Positions 10,543-21,946 are shown, numbered from the stretch's first letter. The stretch is 64,000 nucleotides of DNA from Halisarca cf. caerulea (GCA_963170055.1 CAUJGJ010000397.1:10663801-10727800), one strand, 5' to 3'. Numbers and translations: made by a program. The notes: generated from the letters alone by a model not told the origin.

Positions 10543-12573
10543 ACTTGGAATTTAAAAGACAAGAAGTGGCAGAGGCGTAAGAGAGGAGTCTACAATGAAG
10601 CCACAAATGAGTACATGGGAGATATGCTGGGCCGAATTCCATCAATCACACTTAACCCACATCAGGCTGAGCTATACTACTTGAGGATGTTGCTGCACAA
10701 CAAGGCAGGAGCTCTGAGCTTCGAGGACCTTAGGACTGTGAATGGCCACGTTTGTGGGACTTTTCAAGAGGCCTGCCAGCAGTTGGGTCTGTTGGAGGAT
10801 GACAGGGAGGTGGACAAAACCATGGAGGAAGCTGCCTCAATTCAGTTTGGGCCTGCATTGAGGAACACTTTCGTGACAATTCTCCTTTACTGCAGACCAG
10901 CCAATCCAGTACAATTTTGGGAGACCCACAAAGTGGCCCTGTGCACAGACCTGATGCACCGTAACAAAGTGTCTAATCCAACTGAAGCCATCATCAATGA
11001 AGTCCTGCTGTCACTGCAGGACAGCCTAGAACAACAGGGGCTGGATGTGTATGAGGACTTCGGCTTGCCCAAGCCACAGCCCATGACCTCTTTGCAAAAC
11101 ACCACACCTAAGATTATTGAGGAGGAGACAAACTATGACACATCCTACCTACAGGCGAAGGTCACAGAGGAGTGCAGGACACTCAATGAGCAACAGCAGC
11201 ATGTATTTGACATTGTCATGGATTCCGTCAATAATTCCAGGGGGAAAGTATTCTGCCTGAATGCCTGTGGTGGCAGCGGCAAGACCTACACTATTAACCT
11301 TCTACTAGCAGCAGTGCGAGCCCAAGGTGGTATTACACTGGGGACAGCCTTATCAGGGATTGCAGCAACATTGCTCGAAAATGGGAGAACGCTGCATAGT
11401 AGGTGTAAAGTGCCCATCAAGATTCAGGAGACCAGTATGTGCAGCATCACCAAGAGAGAAGCACTGTCTGAGCTGCTGAGGAAGGCAAAGTTATTGGTCA
11501 TTGATGAAGTGACAATGGGACATCGTCACATTTTCGAGGCAGTTGACAGGACCATGAGGGATATCAGAGACAATGATGCCCTGTTTGGTGGATTGACAGT
11601 GCTCTTTGCAGGAGACTGGAGGCAGATCCTTCCTGTGATCCGACATGCAAGTAGACCACAGATTGTGGAAGCCTGCTTGAAGCACTCTCCAATCTGGGAT
11701 GCAGTTGAGAAGCTGGAGCTGTTGGAAAACATGAGAGTCAAGAACAGCTCAGGAGAAAGTGCTTCATTTGCAGAGTTTCTCTTGAAGGTAGGGGATGGGA
11801 AGTTGGACATTGTGAAGGATCTGGGGCCTTGCAAGGTTCGCTTACCTGATGCCCTCATGATGGACTCAGAAAACTTGGAAGACCTTTGCCAATTTGTCTT
11901 TCAGCGTTTAGAGCACAACTTCACCAATCCAGCTTGGCTGTGCTCAAGAGCAATCATATGTCCCACCAACAGTGCTGTTGATGAAGTTAATGATGTCATG
12001 ATTAACAAATTCCCAGGAGAGGCCAGAGATTACAAGAGCAGGGACAAGGTTCTGGAGAATGAACATCAGTACCCTTTGGAATTCATCAACAGCCTCACTC
12101 CATCAGGATTTCCTCCGCATGTGCTCCATCTTAAGAAGCATGCCAGTGTGATGCTAATCAGGAATCTTTGCCCTCATGACGGTCATGTGAATGGATGCAG
12201 ATATGCAATGCGGGCACTTCACGATAATGTCATTGAAGCTGTCGTAGCTACAGGACCTCATACAGGCCAATTTCTGATCATTCCGAGGATTCCTTTTGTG
12301 CTAGGAGATAATAACGTATTCCCGTTTCAGATGCAGAGAAAGCAATTTCCCATTCGGCTGGCTTTTGGCATAACTTGCAACAAAAGTCAGGGACAAAGCC
12401 TGTCAGCATGCGGAATAAATCTTGATCGGCCATTTTTCTCGCATGGTCAATTGTATGTGGCACTCATTCGAGTCAGAAACCCAGAAAACATGAAAATTTT
12501 GGCCAAAAATTCGTGTTTTGATGGACATGAAGGATGCTATACAGACAATGTGGTATTTTCAGAAGTACTGTAA
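10543..12573 (+). pseudogene. Helitron RepHel, C-terminal PIF1-like helicase part
   Basis: 676 codons open from ACT at 10543. It has the SF1B/PIF1 helicase layout: motif I NACGGSGKTYTINLL, motif Ia around GTALSGIAATLL, motif II LLVIDEVTMG, motif III LFAGDWRQILPVI, and late motifs FGITCNKSQGQSL and GQLYVALIRVRNPENM. The role is DNA unwinding during rolling-circle transposition. It has no start codon of its own; the apparent ATG at 10447 upstream lies in the MITE. The half is otherwise intact, so only the MITE separates it from Rep; together they would be about 1,557 residues, normal for animal Helitrons. Confidence 0.9.
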
Positions 12574-12954
12574 GTTTGTCCCAGCTAGAGCTCAAGGTAT
12601 TGTAACTTAGCAACTAACAAACTTTGCTCATATAATGTTGATTTTTAATTGTACTTAAAATAACTGTGTTAATTTTCAAATGTGCATGTGGGTGTTTGAA
12701 TATATTAATATGTACATTTGCATGAACATGTGCTTTTCAATGTACGTGCGTATACGTTAGTGGAGGAGTGTTGTACTGTATGTACATTGAATGTACATCT
12801 GATATAATGCGTATGTTCATTGAGTTCGCTAAGACGGTGTATATAAATATATATATATATATATAAGACTGCAGTCATCACAAGACTGCACCAATAAATA
12901 CATGTACACTCAATACAATGACTACACTTGATATAAAGGTTGCACACGCCCTAC

Positions 12955-12987
12955 GGTGAAAAGGCGGCCGAAGGCCGCCTTTTCACC
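12955..12987 (+). other. Helitron 3' terminal hairpin
   Basis: A 15-bp perfect stem (ggtgaaaaggcggcc) with a GAA loop, ending in the C of the terminal CTAG. Helitron 3' ends usually leave about ten bases between hairpin and CTRR; here there is none. The hairpin acts as the transposition terminator in this superfamily. Confidence 0.85.
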
Positions 12988-12990
12988 TAG

Positions 12991-13280
12991 TCATCATAAT
13001 AACCAATGATTTGCAAGGCATGTGGATCATCCTTGAAAACAGGATGCTCCTTAAAAAGGTTCCATCACAAATGTCATAAAGCCTATTGTCAATACTTTGA
13101 TGTCCATCATTAATTTCTGCAAGTACCTGATCATTGTTCAAAAGTAACTCTAACACTTGGAGAATGGGGATATAATACCCAAAGTCATCTTTGAGTACTG
13201 CTTTTCGCTTTGAACCACTGCTTTTCTGCCATTGAATTCCAGAATCATTGTTGAGTTTTACTGCAACTGGCTCCTGTATG
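12991..13280 (-). pseudogene. EnSpm-like transposase, N-terminal exon segment
   Basis: Minus-strand exon after an acceptor-like ...TTCATACAG at about 13275: EPVAVKLNNDSGIQWQ, then KDDFGYYIPILQVLELLLNN, SIDNRLYDICDGTFL and HALQIIGYYDD at the Helitron junction. 'Y.P.L..L..LL' followed by 'DICDG' and 'HALQII.YYDD' is the stretch that precedes the 'NPLG' block in animal EnSpm proteins, and that block resumes exactly at 7076. One frameshift lies near 13020. Confidence 0.7.
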
Positions 13281-13501
13281 AACAAGTATAGAGAAAAGCA
13301 TTGATTGCTGTGATGTACATACAATCACATATGCTTGCATGATATAAACTAGCTTAAGACACTAAAACCCCTTTCACATGGATCGAATTTGAATTGGGAT
13401 TTGACCCTGGGTCAAAACCCGATTGAAAGCAAACGGAAGTGGGTTGAACCCGGATTGCGTTCACAAAACACTTCTCGCTCTCATTTAGAACCATAGACAA
13501 A

Positions 13502-15055
13502 ATGGCGTTCGCTTTGATCAAAGTTTTGTTTTTACTGCTTCCGGTGTGGTGGAGAATGAGGCTCCGTCGTTTGCAGCACATTAGATGTTACAGGAAGGCT
13601 TGTTTGAAGCTTTTGTTGATAGTTGTCGCGTGGATTGACCAAGATCAATTCGCTGCCATTCCCGCTCTTCTTACCCATCGGCTACTACTAGGAACTGGCA
13701 CTGCACAGCGCATCAATAGGGTAAGAACGGTGGCCTTTTTCCCGGAGATTGTCGGTACTTGGGACAATAAGTACTTTAAAGAAAACTTTCGCGTTAGTCG
13801 GGATACTTTCCACTATCTCTGCGCTGAGTTGGGAACCGTCCTACAAAGAGAACACGTCGTAAAGCGTCCACTCTCCATGGAACAGTGTGTAGCCATGACT
13901 CTCTGGAGGTTAGGCACAACAGTGGAGTACAGAACCATTGCTCATCTTTTTGGTGTAGGGATGTACTGCTGTTCATGAAGTTTGTGCTGTGCTAGTGGAT
14001 AATTTAAGCCAGAGGTACATCAAGATACCGCAGGGGGATGGAATGCAGCAAGTGGTGGATGGTTTCCTTGGCCCCTGGCAGTTCCCACAGTGTGCTGGAG
14101 CTCTTGATGGGACCCATATTCCCATTCTTGCACCTGCAGACAACCATACAGATTATTTTAATCGGAAGGGCTTCCATTCGATAGTCATGCAAGCTCTCGT
14201 GGACTACCGGTACCGTTATATATATATATATATATAGGTTGGCCTGGGAGTGTGCATGACTCAAGAGTATTAACCAACTCCAATCTATTTGCAAAAGGTC
14301 AAGAAGGTACCCTTCTTCCTAATCTCTCAAGGAATATAAATGGTTGCAGTGTTCCTTTGGTTATTCTTGGTGACCCAGCCTACCCTCTCCTCCCATGGCT
14401 AATGAAGGGTTATCCAGAGGGTAACTTAAATGCTAAGAAGCGCAATTTTAACTATGGCCTAAGTCGAGCACGCTTTGTTGTGGAGAATGCCTTTGGACGC
14501 CTGAAAGGAAGGTGGAAATATCTCGCCAAGAGGAATAATACAGCTGTCCAGTTCTTGTCCACTCAAGTGGCAGCCTATTGTATTCTACACAATGTTGTGA
14601 GGTGCGTGGTGATTCATTTGATGAGGATCGGAGGCACACCAGTGTCAATGTACCTCCAACAGACATAATAATAATAATAATAATAATAATTTCTTATTTA
14701 AACTGGGTTGGCCATTAGCCAGAGGCTATTCCTAAGGCCCCCAGTATCCCACACACTCACTCACTCACACACACACACACACACACAATCACATAGAATC
14801 AAATTCAAATTAGTTTGGTGGCTACAGTAGGTCATCTTCTCTTTCATTCCCAAGTTGGTGGCAGGGGGGTGCAGGGAAAAAAACTCCAAATGACACACAG
14901 GTGGGATGGTGTCCTCTCCTCACAGCTTAACTTCCAGTGCTGACCTATTGAGCCACCTGCACCCCCCAATGCCTGCACAACCAGCACCTAGTGGAAGCCA
15001 GGTTCCTGAAAGTATTCACAGCGCACTCACTGACTACCTGTACGAAACATGATTA
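13502..15055 (+). pseudogene. Harbinger transposase (DDE_Tnp_4), broken
   Basis: Starts at ATG 13502 in the same context as H3 (aaaatggcg). Helix-turn-helix region MTLWRLGTTVEYRTIAHLFG; catalytic blocks AGALDGTHIPI (first D), GSVHDSR (second D, in another frame), LGDPAYPLLPWL and VVENAFGRLKGRWKYL (E). A frameshift sits near 13970. The segment corresponding to FMNVYV in H3 has been overrun by a (TA)n tract (about 14216-14235). The 3' end is split by an insert: GDSFDEDRRHTSVN reads before it and SGSQVPESIHSALTDYLYET after it. Function when intact: cut-and-paste at TWA targets. Confidence 0.85.
14667..14967 (-). repeat. tRNA-derived SINE-like insert
   Basis: Read on minus, a head ggggggtgcaggtggctcaa contains a perfect RNA polymerase III A-box match (TGGCTCAATAGG, consensus TRGCNNARYNGG). 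A weak B-box-like ggacaccatcc follows, then a unique body with a (GT)n run, and the unit ends in an (ATT)n tail. Head, body and simple tail are the SINE layout. It interrupts the H2 transposase tail. No clear target duplication; B box poor. Confidence 0.45.
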
Positions 15056-15170
15056 TTAATTAATGCCACCTATATATCTGTATCATTCATGTAATAATCA
15101 AAGTTACAGTATTACTAATACCTAATAACCAAAGTCTTATTTCATTACAATATACATCTAGAATGATACG

Positions 15171-15827
15171 TCAGATGTTATCTCTTTCACCTTCCCTTGG
15201 AATCCATGCAGACAAATCTTCAGACTCCGCTTGACTGGTAGGGAGGTGATGTGGAGTGGATGGAGGGAACATTGGTGGCATCATCATATGATGTGACAGA
15301 TAATATGGTTGCTGGAACTGTGGGTGGTGTCCTTGTTGGGGAGGGGCTGTCATCTGGGAAACCATCATAGACATCAATTCCAGAAATTTATCGCTTTGCT
15401 TCTTTTCTTCTTCACGGGCCTTTTCTTCCTTGTCCAGTGAACTCTTGATGAGATCCACTAACATGACCTTTGTATCGTCTTGTTGACGACGGATCTTTTC
15501 AAAAGAACTCTGGACGTCCTTTTGTGCTCTCTCCAGTTTAGTCTGCTTCCTTTTCCTGGATTGAGCCCCTCCACTAGTAGATTTACTAGATTCAGGAGCT
15601 GTTGCAGTGCTTGCCACAATAGATGTGCTTGCCACAGTAGTGGATGTGTTTGCCACAGTTACTGTAGTAGATGTGTTTGCTTCTGTAGTAGTGCTTGTGA
15701 TTGAGGTTGCAGATTGGTCCTGGATGGCTGTTGATACACACGTGGAGATAGCTGCATCTACACCTGAAGTGTTGACTGGTGCGAAATGTAGGTCGTCCGT
15801 AGGTCCTGGAAAGAAATCACCTTGCAT
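15171..15827 (-). pseudogene. Harbinger Myb-like partner, C-terminal half only
   Basis: About 218 codons open. Low-complexity Ser/Thr/Val region, then a basic patch SRKRKQTKLERAQKDVQSSF, a coiled-coil-like charged helix (LDKEEKAREEEKKQSDKFLE), and a Pro/His/Met-rich tail. The same order occurs in the intact H3 partner at 48.06-49.3 kb (basic patch, EREEREKREKE helix, proline-rich tail). The N-terminal DNA-binding domain is missing, apparently deleted at the element's right end. Confidence 0.65.
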
Positions 15828-15984
15828 TTAACCCGGATATTTTGGTCCATGAAAAAGGGGTTTAAGTCTTTAGAAACGTAGTGTCACAAATGTACACATC
15901 CATCCTCCCACACACACATGCTGGGATGGTGGAAGCTTCTGAGGGCTCAAAATATGCCAGGCCCTGCCTGCTGTCTTGCTCTGT

Positions 15985-16170
15985 CACCTCTGACACACAC
16001 ACACACACACATACACACGCACACACACACACACACACACACAAACACAAGCACACACACACATGCACACACCACACGCACACGCACACACACATGCACA
16101 CATGCACACATGTACACACACACACACACACACACATGCACATGCACACATGCACACATGTACACACACA

Positions 16171-16210
<40 letters not shown>

Positions 16211-16290
16211 CACACACACACACATGCACACACACACACCATGTGCATACCCACATGCACACACACACGCAAACCACCATGCATATAAAC
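15985..16290. repeat. (CA)n microsatellite, interrupted
   Basis: About 300 bp of CA repeats with ATGCACA and ATGTACA interruptions. The long His/Thr or Val/Cys reading frames across it are artefacts. Confidence 0.95.
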
Positions 16291-17044
16291 ACAGTCTAAT
16301 GACCACACACACATGTGTGTATATATATATATACATATATACTATGGAGTACGGTAGTACTCCATATGTAGGATTGACATGGAAAAACATGGCCGCCATA
16401 TATTAGCGCAAATTTTGTTTCCATCTGAAAACTAACAATGCAGTACAGTTAGTAGCATTTAGAAGTGATATTGGTGCTTTTTGACACACTAGCTATTAAG
16501 ATGAAGTGGTTAAAACCCTTTGTAGGCCAATTTCTTTAAAGAACTTTGAAATTTGAGTCAAAAATGTATGGCTACGCAACACCAGTACCATTTTAAGATT
16601 ATTCTTATTCTTATTATTCTTCTCGTCGTTTTTTCAAACTGGGCTACAAGTCGACATGAAGGGTCCAGAGGTCTCATCTTTCGCCACTGAGCTCCAATTG
16701 TTAGCGCAAAGTGCCTTTTGTAGGTTTTGAAGCAACACTTACACTTCTAAAGTGAGAAAAATTTTAATAGACAAATCCCATACATTCGCCGGATCAGCCA
16801 TTTTCGGATCAGCGAAATGGCTACGCGAGACTGGACATACGCATACGTACACCATATATAAAGGAAGAGTTTTCATACACAAGGTCTGCATTTCGATGAT
16901 CGTCGACTTCAGCGCTCTTTTTGTTCGATCATTTGTTTCTAGATGGGTACATTGATAATAGTCAGGTATCTGCATAAATTACTAGTTTCTTTATCTTACA
17001 AGATTTGATCGTGTTCCTTCTCAACTGCAGTGGAAACCTATTCA
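16291..17044. other. Spacer without recognised genes
   Basis: Contains a short (TA)n at about 16320-16340 and a small hairpin (ggagtacggtagtactcc, near 16346). I see no supported gene. Confidence 0.5.
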
Positions 17045-17184
17045 GCTAGACAGAGTTTAGTTGGACTGAGTGCACACTGCAAATTCCTACATCCCGCATG
17101 TGCAGCACATTATACAGTGCATATGTGCTGCGGGATGTAGGAATTTGCACAGTGTGCACTCAGTCCAACTAAACTCTGTCTAGC
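17045..17184. repeat. 140-bp foldback (near-perfect palindrome)
   Basis: Left arm gctagacagagtttagttgg... is mirrored by the right arm ending ccaactaaactctgtctagc. The arms are over 50 bp with a small bulge near the apex. Either a miniature foldback element or paired short TIRs. No coding content. Confidence 0.8.
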
Positions 17185-17276
17185 CCTATACCCGTCTAGC
17201 TTCATGTATGTGTAGCCCTATGCTCGTCTAGCCCTATGCCTGTCTTGCCCTTTGCCCACCTAGCCCTGTACCGGTT
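17181..17276. repeat. Degenerate tandem repeat (tagccctatgcccgtc)
   Basis: Five or so imperfect units of about 17-19 bp based on tagccctatgcccgtc follow directly on the foldback. Confidence 0.65.
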
Positions 17277-17683
17277 TTAACATGATAACAATTATGGCGG
17301 TAAAATAAGATTTAACAGAATGTGGCATATTTTCCCTATAATGCTTGTACTATGATAGTTAGTGTACATACAAACAATGTCATTTGACATAATTCTAGAA
17401 CATTGATGTATGCAGTACATGAGTGAAATATTTTGATATAATCATAGTTTGCATGCAAGATTATCTATTCCTCTACAGAATTGTTGAAAATATCAACTGT
17501 TGCAGTAATCACAGCCCAGCTTCCTCAGAATTGTAGAGGACAGTGCATCTTCTTTGCGGGTTGAGACTTGTTGTAAATAGGCCTACAAAAGAACAGCATT
17601 TTTGAAGAAATTGGATGTATATCAAAGCACTAATACAATATTGTGATGAATGAAGTTGATTTGGTGTACTATTGTATGATAGT

Positions 17684-17780
17684 ACAAATTTGCACATTCT
17701 AAGCCAGTACTAGTGCAAATTTGCACGTTGCCAGCTACGCCACTCCTAAGCCAGCGCTATAGTGCAAATTTGTACTTGCG
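17684..17780. repeat. Cluster of GTGCAAATTTGCAC palindromes
   Basis: Three copies of a 14-bp palindrome (gtacaaatttgcac, gtgcaaatttgcac, gtgcaaatttgtac) with 'taagccag' spacers. A related cluster occurs at 22366-22432. Confidence 0.7.
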
Positions 17781-18359
17781 TGATATTCACACCATTGTCA
17801 AAATGTCACGTAACGCAAAGTGACGAAAGACCTCACTACGTACAGCTGATCATGAAGACCTGTAGGATGGGATCGAATCTGTGGACTGATACCGCTGCGA
17901 AGAACTTAGCAAGGTGAAGGTCAATTAATTGTTGTTAGGCAACTGTCTTAATATATTCTTTTCCTGTATGAGCCAAATTGAACCAGGCTTCTACCAACTT
18001 TCAGATTACAAGTAGCACTCTAAGTATTTGCGTACGTTGTACTTGAAATGTTCACTCAGCGTCCAAATTGCTACTTGCTACCGAAATGTCTAACTCAGGT
18101 GGGGTAATTTGGAACACAATAGTAATTTTGAACAGGGCCTGTAACTTTTGTTGGGAGGAACACTCGTTATTATTTAAGCCAAGGGTTAAGTTTTCCATCC
18201 ATCCTTGGCGCTACCAATTTCCCACTTCGTGGAGACAATGCAGACTAGAAATATTAAATTTTGCTTGTGGTTGATGCTGCTTTTGGCATGACAGTTCCGA
18301 ATTACTCGCCATTCCAAATTAGCCATAGATACATTATTGTCACAGTCTCTGTTGTTACA

Positions 18360-18360
<1 letters not shown>

Positions 18361-18394
<34 letters not shown>

Positions 18395-18412
18395 TACACA
18401 CATACACATGTA

Positions 18413-18466
<54 letters not shown>

Positions 18467-18605
18467 TACACACACACAAACACGCACGCACACACACACA
18501 CACACATGCAAACACACGCACACACACACGCGCACACACACATACATATGCATGCATGCGTGTGCGCACACACACACACACACATACATATGCATGCATG
18601 CATGT

Positions 18606-18651
<46 letters not shown>

Positions 18652-18760
18652 GCATACACACACACGTGCATGCACACACACACACACACACACATGCATG
18701 CACACACATACACAAACACACACACACACACACACGCACGTGTGTGCGCGCACACACACA
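18361..18760. repeat. (CA)n microsatellite, interrupted
   Basis: About 400 bp of CA repeats broken by ATGCATGC, CGTGCGTA and similar variants. Includes two near-identical ~50-bp blocks around atacatatgcatgcatg. Confidence 0.95.
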
Positions 18761-19109
18761 CCTAGTTTCACTTGCCAGATCCTACTTGCCATAAAGGGCC
18801 AGTAGGGTCGAGTTATGCGATACTATGTATGTTATATCATCGGTGTTTTTTGTCATTTTATCTGACCAAAAAGGTTTGGTTGAGACATTTGAATGAGCAC
18901 TATTTAACACTCATTTCATACACACACAGTGACATGCAGTAGATGTGCATGAACAAAAAACGAAACCATACGAAGACACCCTTGGTACGAATGACTTGGT
19001 AATATTACACTGCTCATGCACCTAACATTTCATACCTGAGGTGGAATCTCCAAACATGTTGAGCACTTTATTACCCACAAATGTCGTGGCTTTGAGTAGA
19101 TTCCTGTAC

Positions 19110-20469
19110 AACTCTTCCTCAGATTAAAAAAGGAAAGTGTTTGTGTGGTCATCACCGATGTGGAGTGGTGTGATGGATCCACTTTCAGACCAGTGGGCAA
19201 TCAGATTGCGCTGTGCTGCCTCCGTGAATGACTTGCCTTTAGCCAAATCTGCAGAGAATGATCAAATTGAAGTGTAAGTTTGATTTGAGGAAAACTACTA
19301 TGTGCATGTATGTTGTGTTAGTGCAGGCGTATAGATCGAGTATCTATGTTGTAGCTACACACTGTACACATAATCACCCGTACTTACCTGTTGCAAGTGC
19401 AATGAATGATGTTTCCCTTGGACACCCTTTTCTGTAGAAATAGGAGCGGAGATTAAGTAGTGCTACGTACATGCATGTGTATATTTCATGTGTCTGAATC
19501 ATAATTCATTGTATTTAAGTCCATGTTATTGTAGTTGAATTCTACCCTCACCTGTCCTATCAATCCTATATTACCCCAGACCAGAATTCTAGTTACCTCA
19601 GTATTTGTGTTGTGCATGTACATATATGTGGCAGGTCAAGTGTTATACACGAGAGCTGAAATCTTTATTTTTATAGCATACACATGTTCCTTAGTGTATA
19701 ACCTTAGTTCAAAATATCAATACCTAGCAAGCTTCTGTAAGGGAGTTATGAGTTACCCAGCACTTGTGTTGTGCATGTACGTATACAGTGTTAGGGCTTT
19801 TATCCATAATAATTGTGCAGTTTGTAGCTGACAGTCTGTTAGTACATGTTTCCACTAACGGATTCATCGTAGAATATTATGGCTTACCTTCTTGTTACTC
19901 CTCAAAGGATTTCCTTTTGGATACAAAGGTGGCATTGGTGTCTGTCCATCCTACAAAGTTCTTGCAGTAGGTGTTCTGACTGGAGTCAAAGTTTTGTACG
20001 TTCACCACAGCCTTGTGTCCACCAGAACAATGGATCTGTGTAGAGAGTGATACTGTTTGGTTCAGCATGTTGTAATGTGCTTGTAAAGTCAGCTTTTTGT
20101 GTAATAAGGATCCATTCTTTTATATTTTTATAGTGTAATTTTGTATTCTACATGTTGAATGCATCATGTGAAACATTGCTTGCAATACAATGATTACAAT
20201 TACAATTTATACGTGCCTAAATGACAATGTATACGTGCGTTCCTATATCATGATGTACAAGTATGCTATACCTCGGACCGCCGTCTTGTTCTGGCTTGTT
20301 AGCCCAGCAGGTCACGTTATCCACCACGCCGAACGGAGTACTAGTTAAGCTATTAATACCATCGCTGCTGTCAGTATACTTTGCGAATATGTTCTGTTCC
20401 TTTCTTTCAAAGAACCAATGCTTCACCATCTCTCCCAAAATAACTGCAGCTGCTGTCGAATAGCGCCTT
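19110..20469 (-). other. Unrecognised multi-exon reading frame
   Basis: Minus-strand blocks with splice-like borders. (i) 20272-20469: acceptor GTGCAG|, RRRYSTAAAVILGEMVKHWF ... NVTCWANKPEQDGGPR, donor |GTATAGC. (ii) about 19885-20037: acceptor CACAG|, IHCSGGHKAVVNVQNF ... YCKNFVGWTDTNATF. (iii) 19389-19434: KGCPRETSFIALAT, donor |GTAAGTA. (iv) about 19105-19250: acceptor CTGCAG|, DLAKGKSFTEAAQRNLIAHW ... ending FLF and TAA. Blocks iii and iv join in frame; i to ii does not join cleanly and ii ends in an in-frame stop, so a decayed gene is possible. I do not recognise the protein. Its paired cysteines could suggest an extracellular fold, but that is inference. Confidence 0.35.
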
Positions 20470-20499
20470 CTCTGCACGCCCGACACGATTTTTATAGGC

Positions 20500-21436
20500 T
20501 AAACAGCAAAATTCCCCATCCATGGTTACCGCTTCGATGTTTCTGTGCTGTTGGAACAATCTTCGAATCTATAGCTACGTACTGACCAAACTAGATATTT
20601 CAAGTTTGAAAGTATCATCGGTAAGTTCGTCTGCTGAGTATCTCCGTGCATTGGTCACTTAAGTGAAAGTTCTTTTTTGAAGTGGTTATTTGCATGACAT
20701 CCGTGATGCTAGACAATAATACGTTGCTATATGCGTGTACAGTCAGATACGTACATGGAAGCCTATATAAAAGCTATAGCTGTATAGCCTGCAGCTATAT
20801 ATAACTGTGACTTCATAGCTGGGACAATTATAATGATTTGTCTCCATTTTATCTTCAAAAATGTACAATAATCATACAATAAATAAATTACATCAAACTC
20901 CAAGTTCCTAGAAAATTACTGTAGTAGTTCTGATATGTTAGTATGCACATTGCAAAACCTGTCATGTATATATTCACATTCTACTCCTACAACAGCCTTT
21001 ACTGACGACCTGCACTGACTTCATGGACCTGTAAGAAGATGTCAGATAGAAAGCAGGTAGAGTATGACATAATTCAGCTGGATGGCGATGATAACTATGA
21101 TGATGGAGTGAATGCAAGTTGAACATGGTATGGTTCAATTGGACAACAATGACAGCTGTGATAATAGAGAGGGTCAACGTAGGGAATTGGAGTTTATGGT
21201 ATGGTGGAGCTTGACATTGAAGAGGTGGAAGAGGAAGATGAGGATAATGACAAGCAAAGTTACGTATAGGTACCTGCTGCTCACTTCAGTGTGTTGTCCA
21301 TTTCTTGCCTGCCAAACTGCACCCACTCATCGCATTATTCCCATCTATCAAGGCCACAGGCAAGGCAATAATGTCCGGTAAGAGGTGGAGTCATCCTGAG
21401 TGGAAAAATGGTGCTTTACTAACGGTGCATATTGCG
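20500..21436. other. Spacer with no supported gene
   Basis: An acidic stretch (ELDIEEVEEEDEDNDKQS, about 21206-21260, plus) is open but has no partner exons that I can identify. Nothing else stands out. Confidence 0.4.
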
Positions 21437-21461
21437 TGGGTGGTGTGTGTGTGTGTGCGTG

Positions 21462-21497
<36 letters not shown>

Positions 21498-21525
21498 ACT
21501 GTGTGCGTATGTGTGTCCATGTGTC

Positions 21526-21572
<47 letters not shown>

Positions 21573-21579
21573 GTGTGTG

Positions 21580-21643
<64 letters not shown>

Positions 21644-21650
21644 CATGCGT
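21437..21650. repeat. (GT)n microsatellite
   Basis: About 210 bp of GT with gtgtccat and gtgcgcgc variants. Confidence 0.95.
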
Positions 21651-21946
21651 GCATGTGTATGTGCATGCATAAATGTATATAAGTTACTGCTAAAGGTAAA
21701 AGTACAAGTGATTAGAACATGACAATGTGACAATTTATAACAAAGCAACACCTACGATTGTGTGATGCAGTGAATGTAACTGTTACCGAAGGCTTAGGAT
21801 CATGTACATTGATATCATGTAAATGTGGTCGAATATTACCTTGGGTACGTACCAACCAAGCAAATAAACGCCATCTTTACAATGTCACACCTTGTTCCAT
21901 ATAAGGATTGCCAAGTGGATAGTTAAACCATAGGGGGTTGAGAATA

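Larger units (their letters stand above)
7077..12990 (+). mobile_element. Helitron, 5.9 kb, inserted A|T into the EnSpm gene
   Basis: The 5' end is TC (TCTTATTATAATGG) after an A at 7076. The 3' end is a 15-bp-stem hairpin directly joined to CTAG, followed by T at 12991. Removing the interval rejoins CTACA to TCATCATAATAACC, which restores the minus-strand EnSpm reading ...GYYDDVEV... across the site without loss or duplication. This is the canonical Helitron signature. It encodes a RepHel protein split by a MITE. Confidence 0.92.
3926..13362 (-). mobile_element. EnSpm/CACTA-like element E1, interrupted by Helitron and MITE
   Basis: The left end starts CACTGTAAAGAATGG and is followed by about 280 bp of subterminal TGTGCTA/TAGCACA repeats, as in CACTA elements. 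A minus-strand transposase gene runs through 12991-13280, then 6023-7076, 5486-5717 and 4265-4640. The gaps are a Helitron (7077-12990), a foldback MITE (5718-6022) and a probable intron. The right terminus is not found; a Harbinger at 13366 interrupts the flank, so the element probably continued further. Confidence 0.7.
13366..15862. mobile_element. PIF/Harbinger element H2, degenerate
   Basis: Ends AACCCCTTTCACATGGA (left) and TCCATGAAAAAGGGGTT (right), flanked by TAA at 13363-13365 and 15863-15865. It contains a broken transposase on plus and the C-terminal half of the Myb-like partner on minus, in the convergent order also seen in H3. A SINE-like insert interrupts the transposase tail. 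Confidence 0.88.

Noticed and set aside
15985..16400. Long overlapping frames of His/Thr or Cys/Val
   Set aside because: They are translations of (CA)n and (GT)n; the same holds at 18.3, 21.4, 41.0-41.9 and 61.2 kb.
16739..16975. 78-codon minus frame near 16.8 kb
   Set aside because: No motif and no splice support; a chance frame in unique sequence.
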